From: Cristatella mucedo
Lineage: Eukaryota; Bryozoa; Phylactolaemata; Cristatellidae
DNA: 64,000 nt
Direction of reading: 5' to 3'
Assembly (NCBI GenBank): GCA_009760855.2
Contig: WPIO01000109.1
Span: forward strand, 593,001 to 657,000
The translations under genes were made by a program, and so were the position numbers. How positions within the stretch are numbered: position 1 is the first letter of the stretch; the number at the start of each line of letters is the position of its first letter. Below, piece after piece: positions 28,771 through 64,000 of this stretch. Under the pieces are notes generated by a model. The model ran no database searches. It was not told where the DNA came from and saw only the letters and a list, made by a program, of their open reading frames with translations.

Positions 28771-30289
28771 TAAACCTATTCCCACTGTCCTGCTCCTACG
28801 TTGCATTGATCTGCTGCTGCCATGCATAACTAACATAATTAATATGTCATTAGCCTCAGGTCATGTCCCAGCACCTTTCAAAAAAGCTGTAGTCAGGCCA
28901 CTTCTCAAGAAAGCTACACTTGACCAAGAGAACTTGAGCAACTACCGCCCAGTTTCCCTTCTACCATTCCTATCAAAGACACTCGAACGGGTCGTGGCGG
29001 ACCAGCTGAAATCCTATATCGAAACCTCACACCTTGCTAGTAAGTTCCAGTCTGGCTTTAGAGCTACTCACTCCACAGAGTCAGCATTGCTTCGGGTATA
29101 CAACGACCTACTTAGGAATGCAGACATGGTTAGAGTGTCTCTGCTTGTTTTGCTTGATCTTTCGGCAGCTTTTGATACCATCGATCACAAGGTTCTTCTA
29201 GAGCGCCTCTCATCCCGCCTGGGCATCACTGGCACTGCTCTGCTGTGGTTCAGGTCCTATCTCAGTGGGAGACTCCAGAGTAATGACGTGAATGGACAAA
29301 GATCATCTGAAGTACCTCTGAAATATGGAGTACCTCAGGGCTCTGTGCTAGGTCCGGTTCTTTTCACGGTTTATACTCTGCCTCTTGCTGATGTGATTGC
29401 CAAGCACAATCTAGGCTTTCACTTCTATGCGGATGACACTCAGTTGTACCTTTGCTTTGATCCCTCCCAGCCTTCGAGCACCTCAAATTCTGTAAACTCA
29501 CTAGCTGCATGTATTAATGACATCCGCACATGGATGGCAGCAAATTTTCTAAAACTTAACGATGATAAAACTAACTTACTAGTTATGGGCAAACCCAGTG
29601 TGCTCCGGAAATTGGAAAGGCCGACTCTCAAAATTGGCTCTGCCAGCATATCTCCAGTTGAATCAGCTCGAAATCTAGGTGTCATATTCCAAAGCGACCT
29701 CTCGTTAGACGACCATATCAGCTCCAGAGTCAAATCCGCCTATTTTCAGCTTCATAATATTGCTAAAATTCGGGCTTGTTTAGATAAAGATACCACGTCC
29801 AAGTTGGTCCATCCATTCGTGACATCCCGTCTCGACTTCTGCAACTCACTGCTTACTGGCCTACCAGCATGTGCGATCAGGCGATTGCAGCTGGTGCAAA
29901 ACTCGGCAGCTAGGCTTGTCTGTCGTGAGCGTCGCAGTTGCCACATTACTCGACTTCTCGCCGATCTGCACTGGCTACCAGTCAAGCAACGGATTGACTT
30001 CAATGTTTTGTCGCTCACTTTTAGGTCCCTTCATTTTATGGCTCCAGCCTATCTGTCAGATATACTCCCCCATCAGTCCAAGCATCGTACCATCCGCTTT
30101 TCGGAATCCAGCAGTCTAGAAATACCTCATACAAGCCTTAAATCCTTTGGAGACCGTGCATTTAGTTCATATGCTCCGAAAGCCTGGAACTGCCTCCCGA
30201 CCTGCATCAGAACATCCCCTGACCTGACCACATTTAAAAGGAACCTAAAAACACACCTATTTAGGACAGCATTTAGTGGGTCCCTGTGA
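28655..30289 (+). CDS. LINE-A reverse transcriptase ORF, 544 codons, uninterrupted
   Basis: L2/CR1-like retrotransposon reverse transcriptase. The first ~40 residues are flanking sequence; LINE similarity starts near PTVLLLRCIDLLLPCITN. In order: LSNYRPVSLLPFLSKTLERV, KFQSGFRATHSTESALL, AFDTIDH (residues 172-178, first catalytic Asp), YGVPQGSVLGPVLF, and FHFYADDTQLYL with YADD at residues 258-261. Then follow FLKLNDDKTNLL, SARNLGVIFQSDLSLD, LHWLPVKQRIDF, and the C-terminal FGDRAFSSYAPKAWNCLP and FKRNLKTHLF. The upstream apurinic-endonuclease domain is absent, so this is a 5'-truncated insertion, but the RT frame is intact. No host promoter is visible. Confidence 0.93.
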   Translation: MHRPKSYKFAKICYHCEPSSTEARLPRGCEATKPHVTFHKPIPTVLLLRCIDLLLPCITNIINMSLASGHVPAPFKKAVVRPLLKKATLDQENLSNYRPVSLLPFLSKTLERVVADQLKSYIETSHLASKFQSGFRATHSTESALLRVYNDLLRNADMVRVSLLVLLDLSAAFDTIDHKVLLERLSSRLGITGTALLWFRSYLSGRLQSNDVNGQRSSEVPLKYGVPQGSVLGPVLFTVYTLPLADVIAKHNLGFHFYADDTQLYLCFDPSQPSSTSNSVNSLAACINDIRTWMAANFLKLNDDKTNLLVMGKPSVLRKLERPTLKIGSASISPVESARNLGVIFQSDLSLDDHISSRVKSAYFQLHNIAKIRACLDKDTTSKLVHPFVTSRLDFCNSLLTGLPACAIRRLQLVQNSAARLVCRERRSCHITRLLADLHWLPVKQRIDFNVLSLTFRSLHFMAPAYLSDILPHQSKHRTIRFSESSSLEIPHTSLKSFGDRAFSSYAPKAWNCLPTCIRTSPDLTTFKRNLKTHLFRTAFSGSL

Positions 30290-30525
30290 TTCGTCCTTGA
30301 TGTGCTTATGCCTGCTGACACTGTGCATGCTGACTCTAACAACATTGGCATGCTGACCCTGTGCATGTTCACCCCTAACCATATTATTCATTTTGTTTGT
30401 TTTTCAAGCATGATTTTACTTACCATTCAATTGCATTTCACTTTACAGCAAATGTAAAGCGCCTAGAGAGAGATTAAGCGCTCTGAGGGCGCTTTATCAA
30501 GTGAATTATTATTATTATTATTATA
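28770..30525 (+). mobile_element. LINE-A, best-preserved copy (5'-truncated)
   Basis: Contains the intact RT ORF (stop at 30287), a ~190-base 3' UTR with TGTGATTCGTCC and CTGACACTGTGCATGC, then the terminal hairpin GCGCCTAGAGAGAGATTAAG...GAGGGCGC at about 30448-30490 and ATT repeats to about 30525. It serves as the reference for all other LINE-A fragments in the window. Confidence 0.95.
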
Positions 30526-30654
30526 AGTCCTCTGGACGAGCACTGCCTGCCTGGCTCCCGTAAATTCTATTGAAGGACAGTATAATAAGATATATAGACA
30601 GAAAATGTAAAGACACTTTATCTAAGATAAAGAGGTATATAAATTATATATTAA

Positions 30655-30820
30655 ACAATAGCTGATTTAACACCCTAATTTGTAAAGCGGCAGAGCAGAC
30701 TTGATAGCTCTCACCACGACTTGCAGTTGGCAATAAGCGATTGCCTGCTGCTCGATTCGAACCCACGACCTCGGTCTTGAGGAGCGAGTACCTTACCTAC
30801 TCAATGGCAGCATGGAACAA
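30655..30820 (-). mobile_element. SINE1 copy, minus strand
   Basis: Antisense B box in ATTCGAACCCACGACCTCGG, with body blocks AGCTCTCACCACGACTTGCA and AATAGCTGATTTAACA. Confidence 0.75.
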
Positions 30821-30884
30821 CACGAAACATTCTGACGTTCTAAATGAGTATCCACAACTGACTAAGCGTAATGTTAACCCTCAT

Positions 30885-30943
30885 TGAAGCCTATGGTTGA
30901 ACACAGACATTAGACTAGCGAGGTCTAACAAGCGAAAGCTTGA

Positions 30944-30981
<38 letters not shown>

Positions 30982-33080
30982 AAATGAAGGATCAGCATCG
31001 ACCGTCCACCTTCAGGCGTCCGAAGACTACTGGAGATCGTGCCAGCCGATCCTAGCAAAAGCCAAATCTAGCTCCGACAAAAATACGGTTTAATCACAAC
31101 TTCACAATCAAAAACTGCTAATGTCTGCCGTTGATAATAATATTAATAAATACTAGCTTATTTAGCAGTCCCTTTTTGCATAACGACAGAAGAGCCTTGA
31201 CGGCTATCACCATCGCTTGCAGTGGCAATAAAGGATCGCTTACCGCAGGATTCGAACCCACGACCTCGGGGCCAAGTCGTGAAAAGCAACCACCTTACCT
31301 AGTGAGCCATTACGGCTCACCATCATCTCCTTCACCGCGCTCAGACTAGCTCTTTACCTTGCGGTGTAATAGCCGACCGCTTCTCTAGCTTCTTTTTCAA
31401 CAAGATAGACAAGATCAGAGAGCCCATCCCTAGGGATATCGCATCCCCTCGCCACTCTTGTCCTTCAATTACATCAACACAGGACTCATTTCCATCGCTG
31501 CTGTGCACCTCGATGTCAGCAATCAAGGAGGCAATGAATTATCTTAACTTGAAATGTATCTCCCAGCCAAAGAAGCCTTGTAGTCCTCCAGATCTCATTC
31601 TTACTCTTCTAGTTTTACGATCTGCTGCTGCCATGCACAGCTAACAAAATAAATATGTTCGTGGCCTCGGGTCATTTACCTGCAGCTCTCAAAAAAGGAT
31701 TACTCAGACCAAAATATTGCGAAACCAGTTAGTCCAAAAGCCCTTGAGCAGCTTCCGTCTAGTCTCACTTCTCCCGATCCTATCAAAGACACTGGAACCA
31801 GTTGTGTCAGATCAACTGAACTCTCATATTGAGACCTCAGACTCAGGAAGTAAGTTCCAGTCTGGGTTTAGGCCTAATGACTCCACAGAGTCAGCATCGC
31901 TTAGCGTGTATAACAACCTTCTAGTGAATGCAGATTTGGGTAAATTCTCTCTGCTTGTATTGCTTAATCTTTTGGCAGCTGTTGATACTTTCGATCGTAA
32001 AGTCCTACTTAAGAGTCTTGAATCTTGCCCGGGAGTCACTGGCACTGCACTGCAACTAATCAGGTTCTATCTCAGTAGAAGACTTGAGAGTGCAAATGTG
32101 AAAAGTAAAAGATCATCCGAGAAACCACTAACGTACGGGATACCTCAGGGCTTAGTGCTCAGTCCACTTCTTTGTACAGTTTATACTCTCCCACTCGCCG
32201 ATGTGACCGCCAAGCACAATCTAGGTTTTCACTTCTATGCCGACGACACTCAGTTGTATGGTTGCTTTGATCCGTTCCAGCCCTCGAGCTCCTCGAATTC
32301 TCTCAACTTCCCTGCTGCATGTATTGATCACATTCGTACGTGGATGGCAGCAAGCTTTCTTAAATTGAATGATGATAAAACCAACGTACTCATTATGGGC
32401 AACCAAGTGTGATTCAGAAATGGAAAACATTCACAATCGGCTCTCTCAGTATATCTCCAGTTGAATCTGCGCGAAAACCAAGTGTCATGCTTTCATTTGA
32501 CGATCACGTCAGCTCCATTGTCAGGTCTGTCTACTTTCAGCTGCGTAACATCGCCGAAGTTCGAGATTGTTGAGACAGGGATACCACATCTAAATTGGTC
32601 AATGCATTTATGACATCCTGTCATGACATCTGCAACTTACTTCTTGCTGGTCTACCAGGCCGTGCAATCAGGTGCTTACAGTTGGTGTAAAACTCTGAAG
32701 CTAGGCTTGTCTGTCATGACTGTCGCAATTGCCACATCACATCGCTCATCACCGACCTCTACAGGCTCCCAATCAAGTAGCACATCGATGTCAAGGTTTT
32801 GTAACTTACTTTTAGGTCCCTTCATTCTCCGGCTCCAGCCTAGCTATCGGAACAACTCTCCAACCAGGCGAAGAATCTTACAACCACTGTTCCCACTCGA
32901 ATCGTTTAGCCATACCTAGTATGGAACCTCGAAATCTTTGGAGCCGTGTCTTTAGTTCGTATGTTCCCATAGCCTGGAACTCACTACCGACGCACATCAC
33001 AACGTCCCTGACATGACATCATTTAAAAAGAAGCTTAAAACACACCTTTTCTATAAGCATTCGTCGGGTCTTCATGATGA
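30885..33080 (+). mobile_element. LINE-A copy including pre-RT linker, decayed and split by a SINE
   Basis: The linker frame WLNTDIRLARSNKRKLER sits at about 30892-30945, followed by a GTGAAA hexamer run. A SINE1 interrupts at 31128-31325. The FF-KI-KI segment resumes at about 31381. A 231-residue RT frame (31717-32412) keeps LVSLLPILSKTLEPVV, YGIPQGLVLSPLL and HFYADDTQLYG, but with LLNLLAAVDTFDRK in place of the catalytic AFDTIDH, so the first Asp motif is altered. Beyond 32412 the C-terminal region is frame-broken; it ends near 33060. Confidence 0.88.
31128..31325 (-). mobile_element. SINE1 copy nested in LINE-A
   Basis: A well-preserved antisense SINE1: ATAAATACTAGCTTATTTAG, ATAACGACAGAAGAGCC, GGCTATCACCATCG, the B-box complement GGATTCGAACCCACGACC, and the tRNA-like 5' end complement CTTACCTAGTGAGCCATTAC. 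It interrupts the LINE-A linker. Confidence 0.88.
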
Positions 33081-33084
33081 GACG

Positions 33085-33615
33085 CGTGTGTGAATGTCCT
33101 AGGAGGGCTGCCGGTTGATCAATGGATACGGAGCGAAGCTCTTACACTGACCCATAAGGCCGGCCATGGCTTGGCTCCTCCATACCTAGCTGAACTGCTA
33201 CATGAGTTTCAGCCTCCTCGTGTTCTCAGTTCCTGTATGGGCAATAAATTAGCTGCTCCATTGCTCTGCTTAAAGACTGCTGGCGACAGAAGCTTTAGCT
33301 CTGCAGGTCCTACACTGTGGAACTTTCTTCCACTATTTTTAGGTAACGACAGCTAGTCTGCTTCTGCCGACTATGCCTCATCCTTTCCAGCGGTTCTGAG
33401 CTGCCACTTCCATGCCACTCACTACCTCAACTGCTCTCGTGACTATGTTCTGCTTCCCACTTTCTCATTGTTTCGTGAGATAAGGTCTGTTGCCTACCGA
33501 AAGCATACCGAAAGCCGCATAGGCTGTGAGTGCTCTTTACAAAACGCTGCTGCGTAACACCCACGTAGTCTTTGTGGCGTTGTGGAGTTATACACTGAGA
33601 TATATTACATTACGT
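33085..33615 (+). mobile_element. LINE-B 3' fragment
   Basis: The frame 33090-33356 has LPVDQWIRSEALTLTHKAG, GLAPPYLAELLHEFQPPRVL and AGDRSFSSAGPTLWNFLPLF. The 3' UTR is present and ends GGAGTTATACACTGAGATA. It directly follows the LINE-A copy. Confidence 0.88.
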
Positions 33616-34454
33616 ACTTACACTGTTGCTGCTTGTTGCAGTGCAGGTTACTGAAGGCGCTCGAACGCAGATGGCAGAGCGACGAAGATGAACGATGCCC
33701 CCACAAGCGGCGAATTTCGGCGCCAACGACGGCTGTGTGGTATCAGACGCAGGCAACGCACAACGAACGAGCACGACGTACGGATGTAGTAGCCGTCATG
33801 GAAGCAGCCCCGGAGCGCCAGCAGAGAAGGCAATGAAAGTGGAGAAACGGGAGAAACTAGTGGGTCAGGCGACCGTAGCTGACTCGTTGCAAACTAGTCC
33901 AGCTTAGTCAGCCGATACTGTCCAACTGCAGCACCTAATGAGGTGGTATTCAGCGCGCCCGTTGGCCGGGCGGAGCAGGGCGAGTCCGGCTTGGGCGGAA
34001 CGACGTTGTGGGTGCGGCCACCCCTTCAAAGGGTCCCCCCTCCTAGTCGTGCGGCGAGAGACAAGCGACGGAAACAAACGTGGTGAAGTATTCACAACAG
34101 CATTTTTTTCAGACCACGGTCGCCGTCGCTCCATCCGCTTCTGCCGACTCTGCCATTACGTCTCCGACCTGCGATGGTATAAATAGGACAGGATGAGTAA
34201 TTAGTGCTCCTAATATGAGCACTTAAAGTGCACGTTTCCTACGCCACCTCTACATGTTGCTGTTAGGTCATTTATACTCAACTCGTTCCACCTAGAAGGC
34301 AACTGAACTAGACGAGCACGTCTTTTGCAAAGAATAGCCGGAAGGATTTCTTAACATCTTACGAAAGTGACTGTGTTTAATCACCAACGACCACCAATAC
34401 GAGTTTAAGTCTCAAATCGCAGCCTGGATCTAAATATCTAGTCCAACTGTGTCT
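33616..34454. other. Spacer with GC-rich block, nothing recognised
   Basis: A GC-rich stretch (about 33640-34170) contains overlapping frames on both strands, for example 33695-33907 (+) and 33904-34134 (-), without recognisable domains. The rest is AT-rich and featureless. Confidence 0.4.
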
Positions 34455-34610
34455 ATAATAATAATAATAATAATATTGCACTTGATAAAGCGCCCTCAGA
34501 GAATTTAATCTCTTTCTAGGCGCTTTACATTTGCTGCAAAGTGATACGCAATAGAATAGTAAGTAAAATCATGCTTGAAAAACAAACAAAATGAATAACA
34601 TGGTCTATGG
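34455..34610 (-). mobile_element. LINE-A 3' end, minus strand
   Basis: AAT repeats, the complementary hairpin (GCGCCCTCAGAGAATTTAAT then CTAGGCGC) and part of the 3' UTR up to a GAATAACATGG block. Confidence 0.9.
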
Positions 34611-35089
34611 AGCTAGCATTAGCGATAGCCTAATGTCATTTTAACTCGCACTAGGGGACTCCTAAATTAGGTTCATCGGCTAAATCCAGAACTAGCTGTT
34701 AAATGATTTTTAGAAAGTCTTTCTTTCGCGGGTTTCAGTCGAAAGTGGCACGTGTGGCGTCCGGCAGCATGGTGCGGGATATCCGGTATGTTCAGAAACT
34801 TTCCCTTACTGGTGAGATCTGCCTTCCTATCCGCACCATCCGTCGCTACAGCCGATCTTCATGTCTTTGACGTTTCCTTGCTTGCATGTCGTCTCATGAA
34901 ATTTCGTCTTTCGAGATTTCTTTTTCTCATTCCGCTGTTTCACGGCGCCATTTCCGTCGCTTTATTTTCAGGCTCACTACGAGTTTTCTCGGTTGAATCA
35001 AAGCCTTGTAGGAGAGCCACTAAACCATTTTAGCTGCACATTGGCCACATGCATGCATGTGAGTGTGTCTGCATCACGTGTCACGGGTC
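34611..35089. other. Spacer, nothing recognised
   Basis: The 93-codon frame 34752-35033 has hydrophobic stretches but no recognisable family, and coding is not supported. Confidence 0.4.
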
Positions 35090-35275
35090 CTAAATCCTAG
35101 CTGATTAAACAGCCCCTTTTCGTATAACGACAGAAGAGCCTTTACGGCTATCACCACCGCTTGCAGTGACGATACAGAATCGCCCACCGCAGGAATCGAA
35201 CCCACGACCTCGGGACCGAGGTCGTGAAAAGCAACCGCCTTACCTAGTGTGCCATCACGGCTCACCCTACCGAGA
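35090..35275 (-). mobile_element. SINE1 copy, nearly complete
   Basis: Best full-length view of SINE1. On the minus strand it starts GGTGAGCCGTGATGGCACAC (A-box region), reaches the B box GTGGGTTCGATTCCTGCGG, then the body GCAAGCGGTGGTGATAGCC and GGCTCTTCTGTCGTTATACG, ending GCTGTTTAATCAGCTAGG. These are pol III internal promoter elements of a tRNA-derived SINE. Confidence 0.9.
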
Positions 35276-35629
35276 GACTAAGAACCGAGGATCGAGCGAC
35301 CGTTGCTGTCCAGGGTTCTCGACGATGCTCTTAAAGCGCTCGAAACTTTCGACGTTCAATAGTTCGCCTACATCCGCGAGCTTAGCAACTTCGAACAGTG
35401 AGAAGCAATGATCGCTGAGAAATTTCGCGAACATTTCAAGAAATGGATCGGTCTGTCTAAATGCATAAATCTGCAGCAGCAGCAAGTATTTATGCGTTTT
35501 CTAGGAGTGGTAGCACGAAGTTTCACAATCCGGAAGAGCGACAGCGAAGGCATTGGTCAGCAAGCAAGAAACGAATAGAAAGCAAAAGTACTATTCCGAG
35601 AGCAACACTTCAGTAGAAATTGCGCCTCC

Positions 35630-35710
35630 ACTAGATTTTGGCCGAGCGGTAAGGCGCTCGCACGTCACGACCCAGGTTGCTGGTTCCGGCAGCAGCAATT
35701 TATTATTGTC
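35630..35710 (+). other. tRNA-like A-box sequence, possible third SINE
   Basis: TTGGCCGAGCGGTAAGGCGC resembles the 5' half of Leu/Ser-type tRNAs, followed by GGTTGCTGGTTCCGGCAGC where a B box would lie. There is no canonical GGTTCGANNCC, so it is not a functional tRNA gene as seen. The ATT-type run after it fits a retroposed origin. Confidence 0.4.
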
Positions 35711-35914
35711 TACAGAAAGTGGCGGCGTTCGCTATTAAGACTCCACTGTCACTATTTAAATGAGGCTGCCAAATCGGCAAACTTCAGCTCACTGAGATTT
35801 CTCATCAACATTAGGTCTCATTGCTCATCAACTCAACATCAACATCAACTCTTGCTCAATAGATCAAATTAGTCATAATGGCCTGGTTTCGAAAGTAATG
35901 AAGGCGAAAAGCGG

Positions 35915-36040
35915 GTGGAAACTAAGGGTTTACCTGTATCTCATTCAAACCTGAAATCCCTTGGAGACCGTGCATTTGGTTTCAATGCTCCCAAATTCTG
36001 GAAATCACTCCCTACTTGCCCCGCGAGACCGTTGGAGACC
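35915..36040 (+). mobile_element. LINE-A C-terminal fragment
   Basis: Short sense match: LKSLGDRAFGFNAPKFWKSLP, the LINE-A FGDRAF...APKAW block, with flanks that do not continue the element. Confidence 0.75.
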
Positions 36041-36214
36041 GCGTTGAGAAGTGTGCATACCGCAAGGTCACTAACTAAGGAAACAATGTGGGCGAATTTC
36101 TGGTACAGGGACACTGAGCAGAAGCTGCATTTCTGTGGGGCGTTCCCGGGTCCAGGGATCCAGTGAAAAAGCACGGGTCTACAAACATAGTTCGCTTTAT
36201 ACCGCAACGTGCCA

Positions 36215-36345
36215 AAATATATAAAAGAAGGGCCCTTAGACAAAGTAATCTCTATCCAGGCGCTTTAGACATGCCACATGGATAGAGGTCGTTACCTTGG
36301 TCGTTGAAGGCGAGCGCCTTCTCTCTGGGCCAAATAAATAGGCTC
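36215..36345 (-). mobile_element. SINE2 copy, degenerate
   Basis: Antisense tail (AATCTCTATCCAGGCGCTTT) and traces of the tRNA-like region (TTGAAGGCGAGCGCC, CTGGGCCAAA). The B box is lost. Confidence 0.55.
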
Positions 36346-36474
36346 TCTGAAAGGCCTAAATTCGGCTTCAGACACTTATTTCAAGACATTGTTCAAATAC
36401 AATAAGACAGTTGCCATACATCGCTACGGCGATACAGATATGTGCGTATTAAAAAATATGCACAAACCGATGCC

Positions 36475-36603
36475 GAGTTGGTTTGGTCCAGCGGTTCTCG
36501 CCCCGACTACGGTCTGGCTGAGATCGTGGGCTCGAGCCCTCAGGCATATGTGAAGCACCTGAATAAAAATTAAGTTCACTTGGGCCGCTATACAAATGAG
36601 TTA
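36475..36603 (+). mobile_element. SINE2 copy
   Basis: GCCGAGTTGGTTTGGTCCAG (A-box region), then GATCGTGGGCTCGAGCCC (B box), then GCATATGTGAAGCACCTGAA and the tail TTAAGTTCACTTGGGCCGC. A 10-base deletion in the A-box region is apparent relative to 55205-55370. Confidence 0.85.
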
Positions 36604-36604
36604 C

Positions 36605-36650
<46 letters not shown>
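36604..36650. repeat. (TA)n microsatellite, left of LINE-A
   Basis: TA repeats directly abut the 3' end of a minus-strand LINE-A copy. A second TA run adjoins its other end at 37424. Confidence 0.95.
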
Positions 36651-36654
<4 letters not shown>

Positions 36655-37423
36655 ATACACTTGATAAAGCGCCCTCAGAGAAATCAATCTCTCTCTAGGC
36701 GCTTTACAATTGCTGCAAAGGGAAATGCAATTGAATGGTGAGTAAAATCATGCTTGACAAACAAACAAAATGAATAACATGGTTAGGGGTGACATGCACA
36801 GGGTCAGCATGCAAATGTTGTTAGTGGCAGCATGCACAGTGTCCGCGCGCATAAGCACATCAAGGACGAATCACAGGGACCCACTAAATGCTGTCATAAA
36901 TAGGTGTGCTTTTAAATTCTTTTTAAATGTGGTCAGGTCAGGGGATGTTCTGACGCAGGTCGGGAGGCAGTTCCAGGCTTTGGGAGCATACGAACCAAAT
37001 GCACGGTCTCCAAAGGATTTCAGGTTTGTACGAGGTATTGGTAGACTGTTGAATTCCGAAAAGCGGATGGTACGATGCTTGGCCTGATGGGGGAGTATAT
37101 CTGAGAGATAGGCTGAAGCCAAAGAAAGAAGTGACCTAAAAGTGAGCGACAAAACCTTGAAGTCAATCCGTTGCTTGACTGGTAGCCAGTGCAGGTCGGC
37201 GAGAAGTGGAGTAATGTGGCAACTGCGACGCTCACGACAGACAAGCCTATCTGCAGAGTTTTGCACCAGCTGCAATCGCCTGATCGCACATGCCGGTTGG
37301 CCAGGGAGCAGTGAGATGCAGAAGTCGAGGCGGGATGTCACGAATGCATGGACCAATTTGGACGCGGTATCTTTATTTAAACAAGCCCGAATTTTAGCAA
37401 TGTTATGAAGCTGAAAAATAGGC
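36651..37423 (-). mobile_element. LINE-A copy, young-looking, minus strand
   Basis: Minus-strand frame 36871-37356 encodes 161 residues closely matching the C-terminal third of the 544-codon ORF: LHWLPVKQRIDFKVLSLTF, YLSDILPHQAKHRTIRFSE, FGDRAFGSYAPKAWNCLPT and TFKKNLKAHLF. The 3' UTR and hairpin tail are complete. The 5' truncation falls within the CCTATTTTCAGCTTCATAA block. Confidence 0.93.
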
Positions 37424-37425
37424 AG

Positions 37426-37456
<31 letters not shown>

Positions 37457-37460
37457 TATA
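37424..37460. repeat. (TA)n microsatellite, right of LINE-A
   Basis: TA repeats with one ACA interruption, flanking the 5'-truncated end of the LINE-A copy. This is consistent with insertion into a TA tract. Confidence 0.95.
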
Positions 37461-37931
37461 ATACGATTTATTTTTATCGTCCTTGGGTGAGAAGGCAGCC
37501 GTAGTTTCACGAAGCCATTTGTCGGCAAATGGGTGATGCGGTAAACGTTAGTCTCCCGTTGCCGCTCGCCGGCTTGATCGCAAGCCCGCCGGCAGTCGGG
37601 ACCTGGCCGGCAGTCGGGACCTGGTGGCTCCGCCAACGGGTTCAGTACAGCCGGCGATAAGGGCATAATTGTTCACCATCCGAACTAAGGAATTGCGCAT
37701 TGGCTCAAATCAGAAGAGCTACCTCAAGGCCACGATCGATGACTTCGGAATGCATGCACGTCGCACTCGCACGGAGTCGGTAGAATCCGTTAGACCGACC
37801 AGGCAAGGCAAAAGACAGAACCGCCCCAGCGGGCTGGTGTACCGTGGGAGGGAGGGTCACATTGCACATCCGTTTCCGGGCCCGCCGTCGAGCCGGCCGG
37901 CAGACCACTTCGTGACCCATCCAAAGTGCCA
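37461..37931 (+). other. GC-rich region upstream of AGPS, candidate promoter/5' UTR
   Basis: A CpG-richer stretch immediately before the proposed AGPS start. It contains an exact tandem duplication of an ~18-bp unit (CCGGCAGTCGGGACCTGG) near 37586-37621. No TATA box was identified. In the AGPS frame the sequence is open from 37794 but has no ATG before 37932. Confidence 0.4.
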
Positions 37932-63920
<25,989 letters not shown>

Positions 63921-64000
63921 TGAGTGCGTGAGTGAGTCCAGGCAGCTGTTGCTCGCTAGGGTGAGCTTGCCAACTCGCTGTGCAGCCGCGCCTCCACAAA

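Noticed and set aside
33695-34186. GC-rich frames as a possible small gene
   Set aside because: Frames are open on both strands, with no conserved motif, splice evidence or neighbouring coding block.

Overview
The window is eukaryotic nuclear DNA, almost certainly from an invertebrate animal. The evidence is spliced genes with GT-AG introns, several L2/CR1-like LINE copies, tRNA-derived SINEs and abundant microsatellites. The phylum cannot be fixed from the sequence. Most of the ORFs longer than 60 codons are chance frames or transposon debris. Only two host genes can be supported, both on the + strand and about 11 kb apart.

PA2G4/EBP1-like gene (20700-26612): eight exons were read by splice-site and protein logic. 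The exons for roughly 100 central residues are absent between 21107 and 23263. The flanking exons are out of phase with each other, the first donor looks mutated (GA for GT), and the C-terminus lacks the usual lysine-rich tail. It is either a damaged gene copy or an assembly defect. A MITE with ~80 bp inverted repeats lies in the gap intron.

AGPS gene (37932 to the right edge, ORF open at 63919): fifteen in-phase exons encode about 490 residues of alkyldihydroxyacetonephosphate synthase, the FAD enzyme that forms the ether bond in plasmalogen synthesis. The proposed N-terminus is short and shows no PTS2. Introns carry LINEs, SINEs, a 54-unit CTG repeat and long CT tracts. The 3' exons lie beyond the window.

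Repeats: two L2-like LINE families recur many times, here called LINE-A (tail ending in ATT repeats) and LINE-B (tail ending in ACATT repeats). The best LINE-A copy (about 28770-30520) keeps an uninterrupted reverse-transcriptase frame. LINE-B is nested in LINE-A twice, and a LINE-A tail is nested in LINE-B once. Two tRNA-derived SINE families are present. SINE2 shares its 3' hairpin tail with LINE-A, suggesting mobilisation by the LINE-A machinery.

Layout: 1-7620 LINE/SINE debris; 8060-10860 no recognised feature except a minisatellite; 10860-12430 AT-rich block with broken convergent frames, perhaps an old integrase-bearing element; 12465-15475 LINEs; 15500-20560 an unexplained diverged tandem duplication; 20700-26612 PA2G4-like; 26988-37460 LINEs and SINEs; 37932-64000 AGPS with repeat-filled introns.
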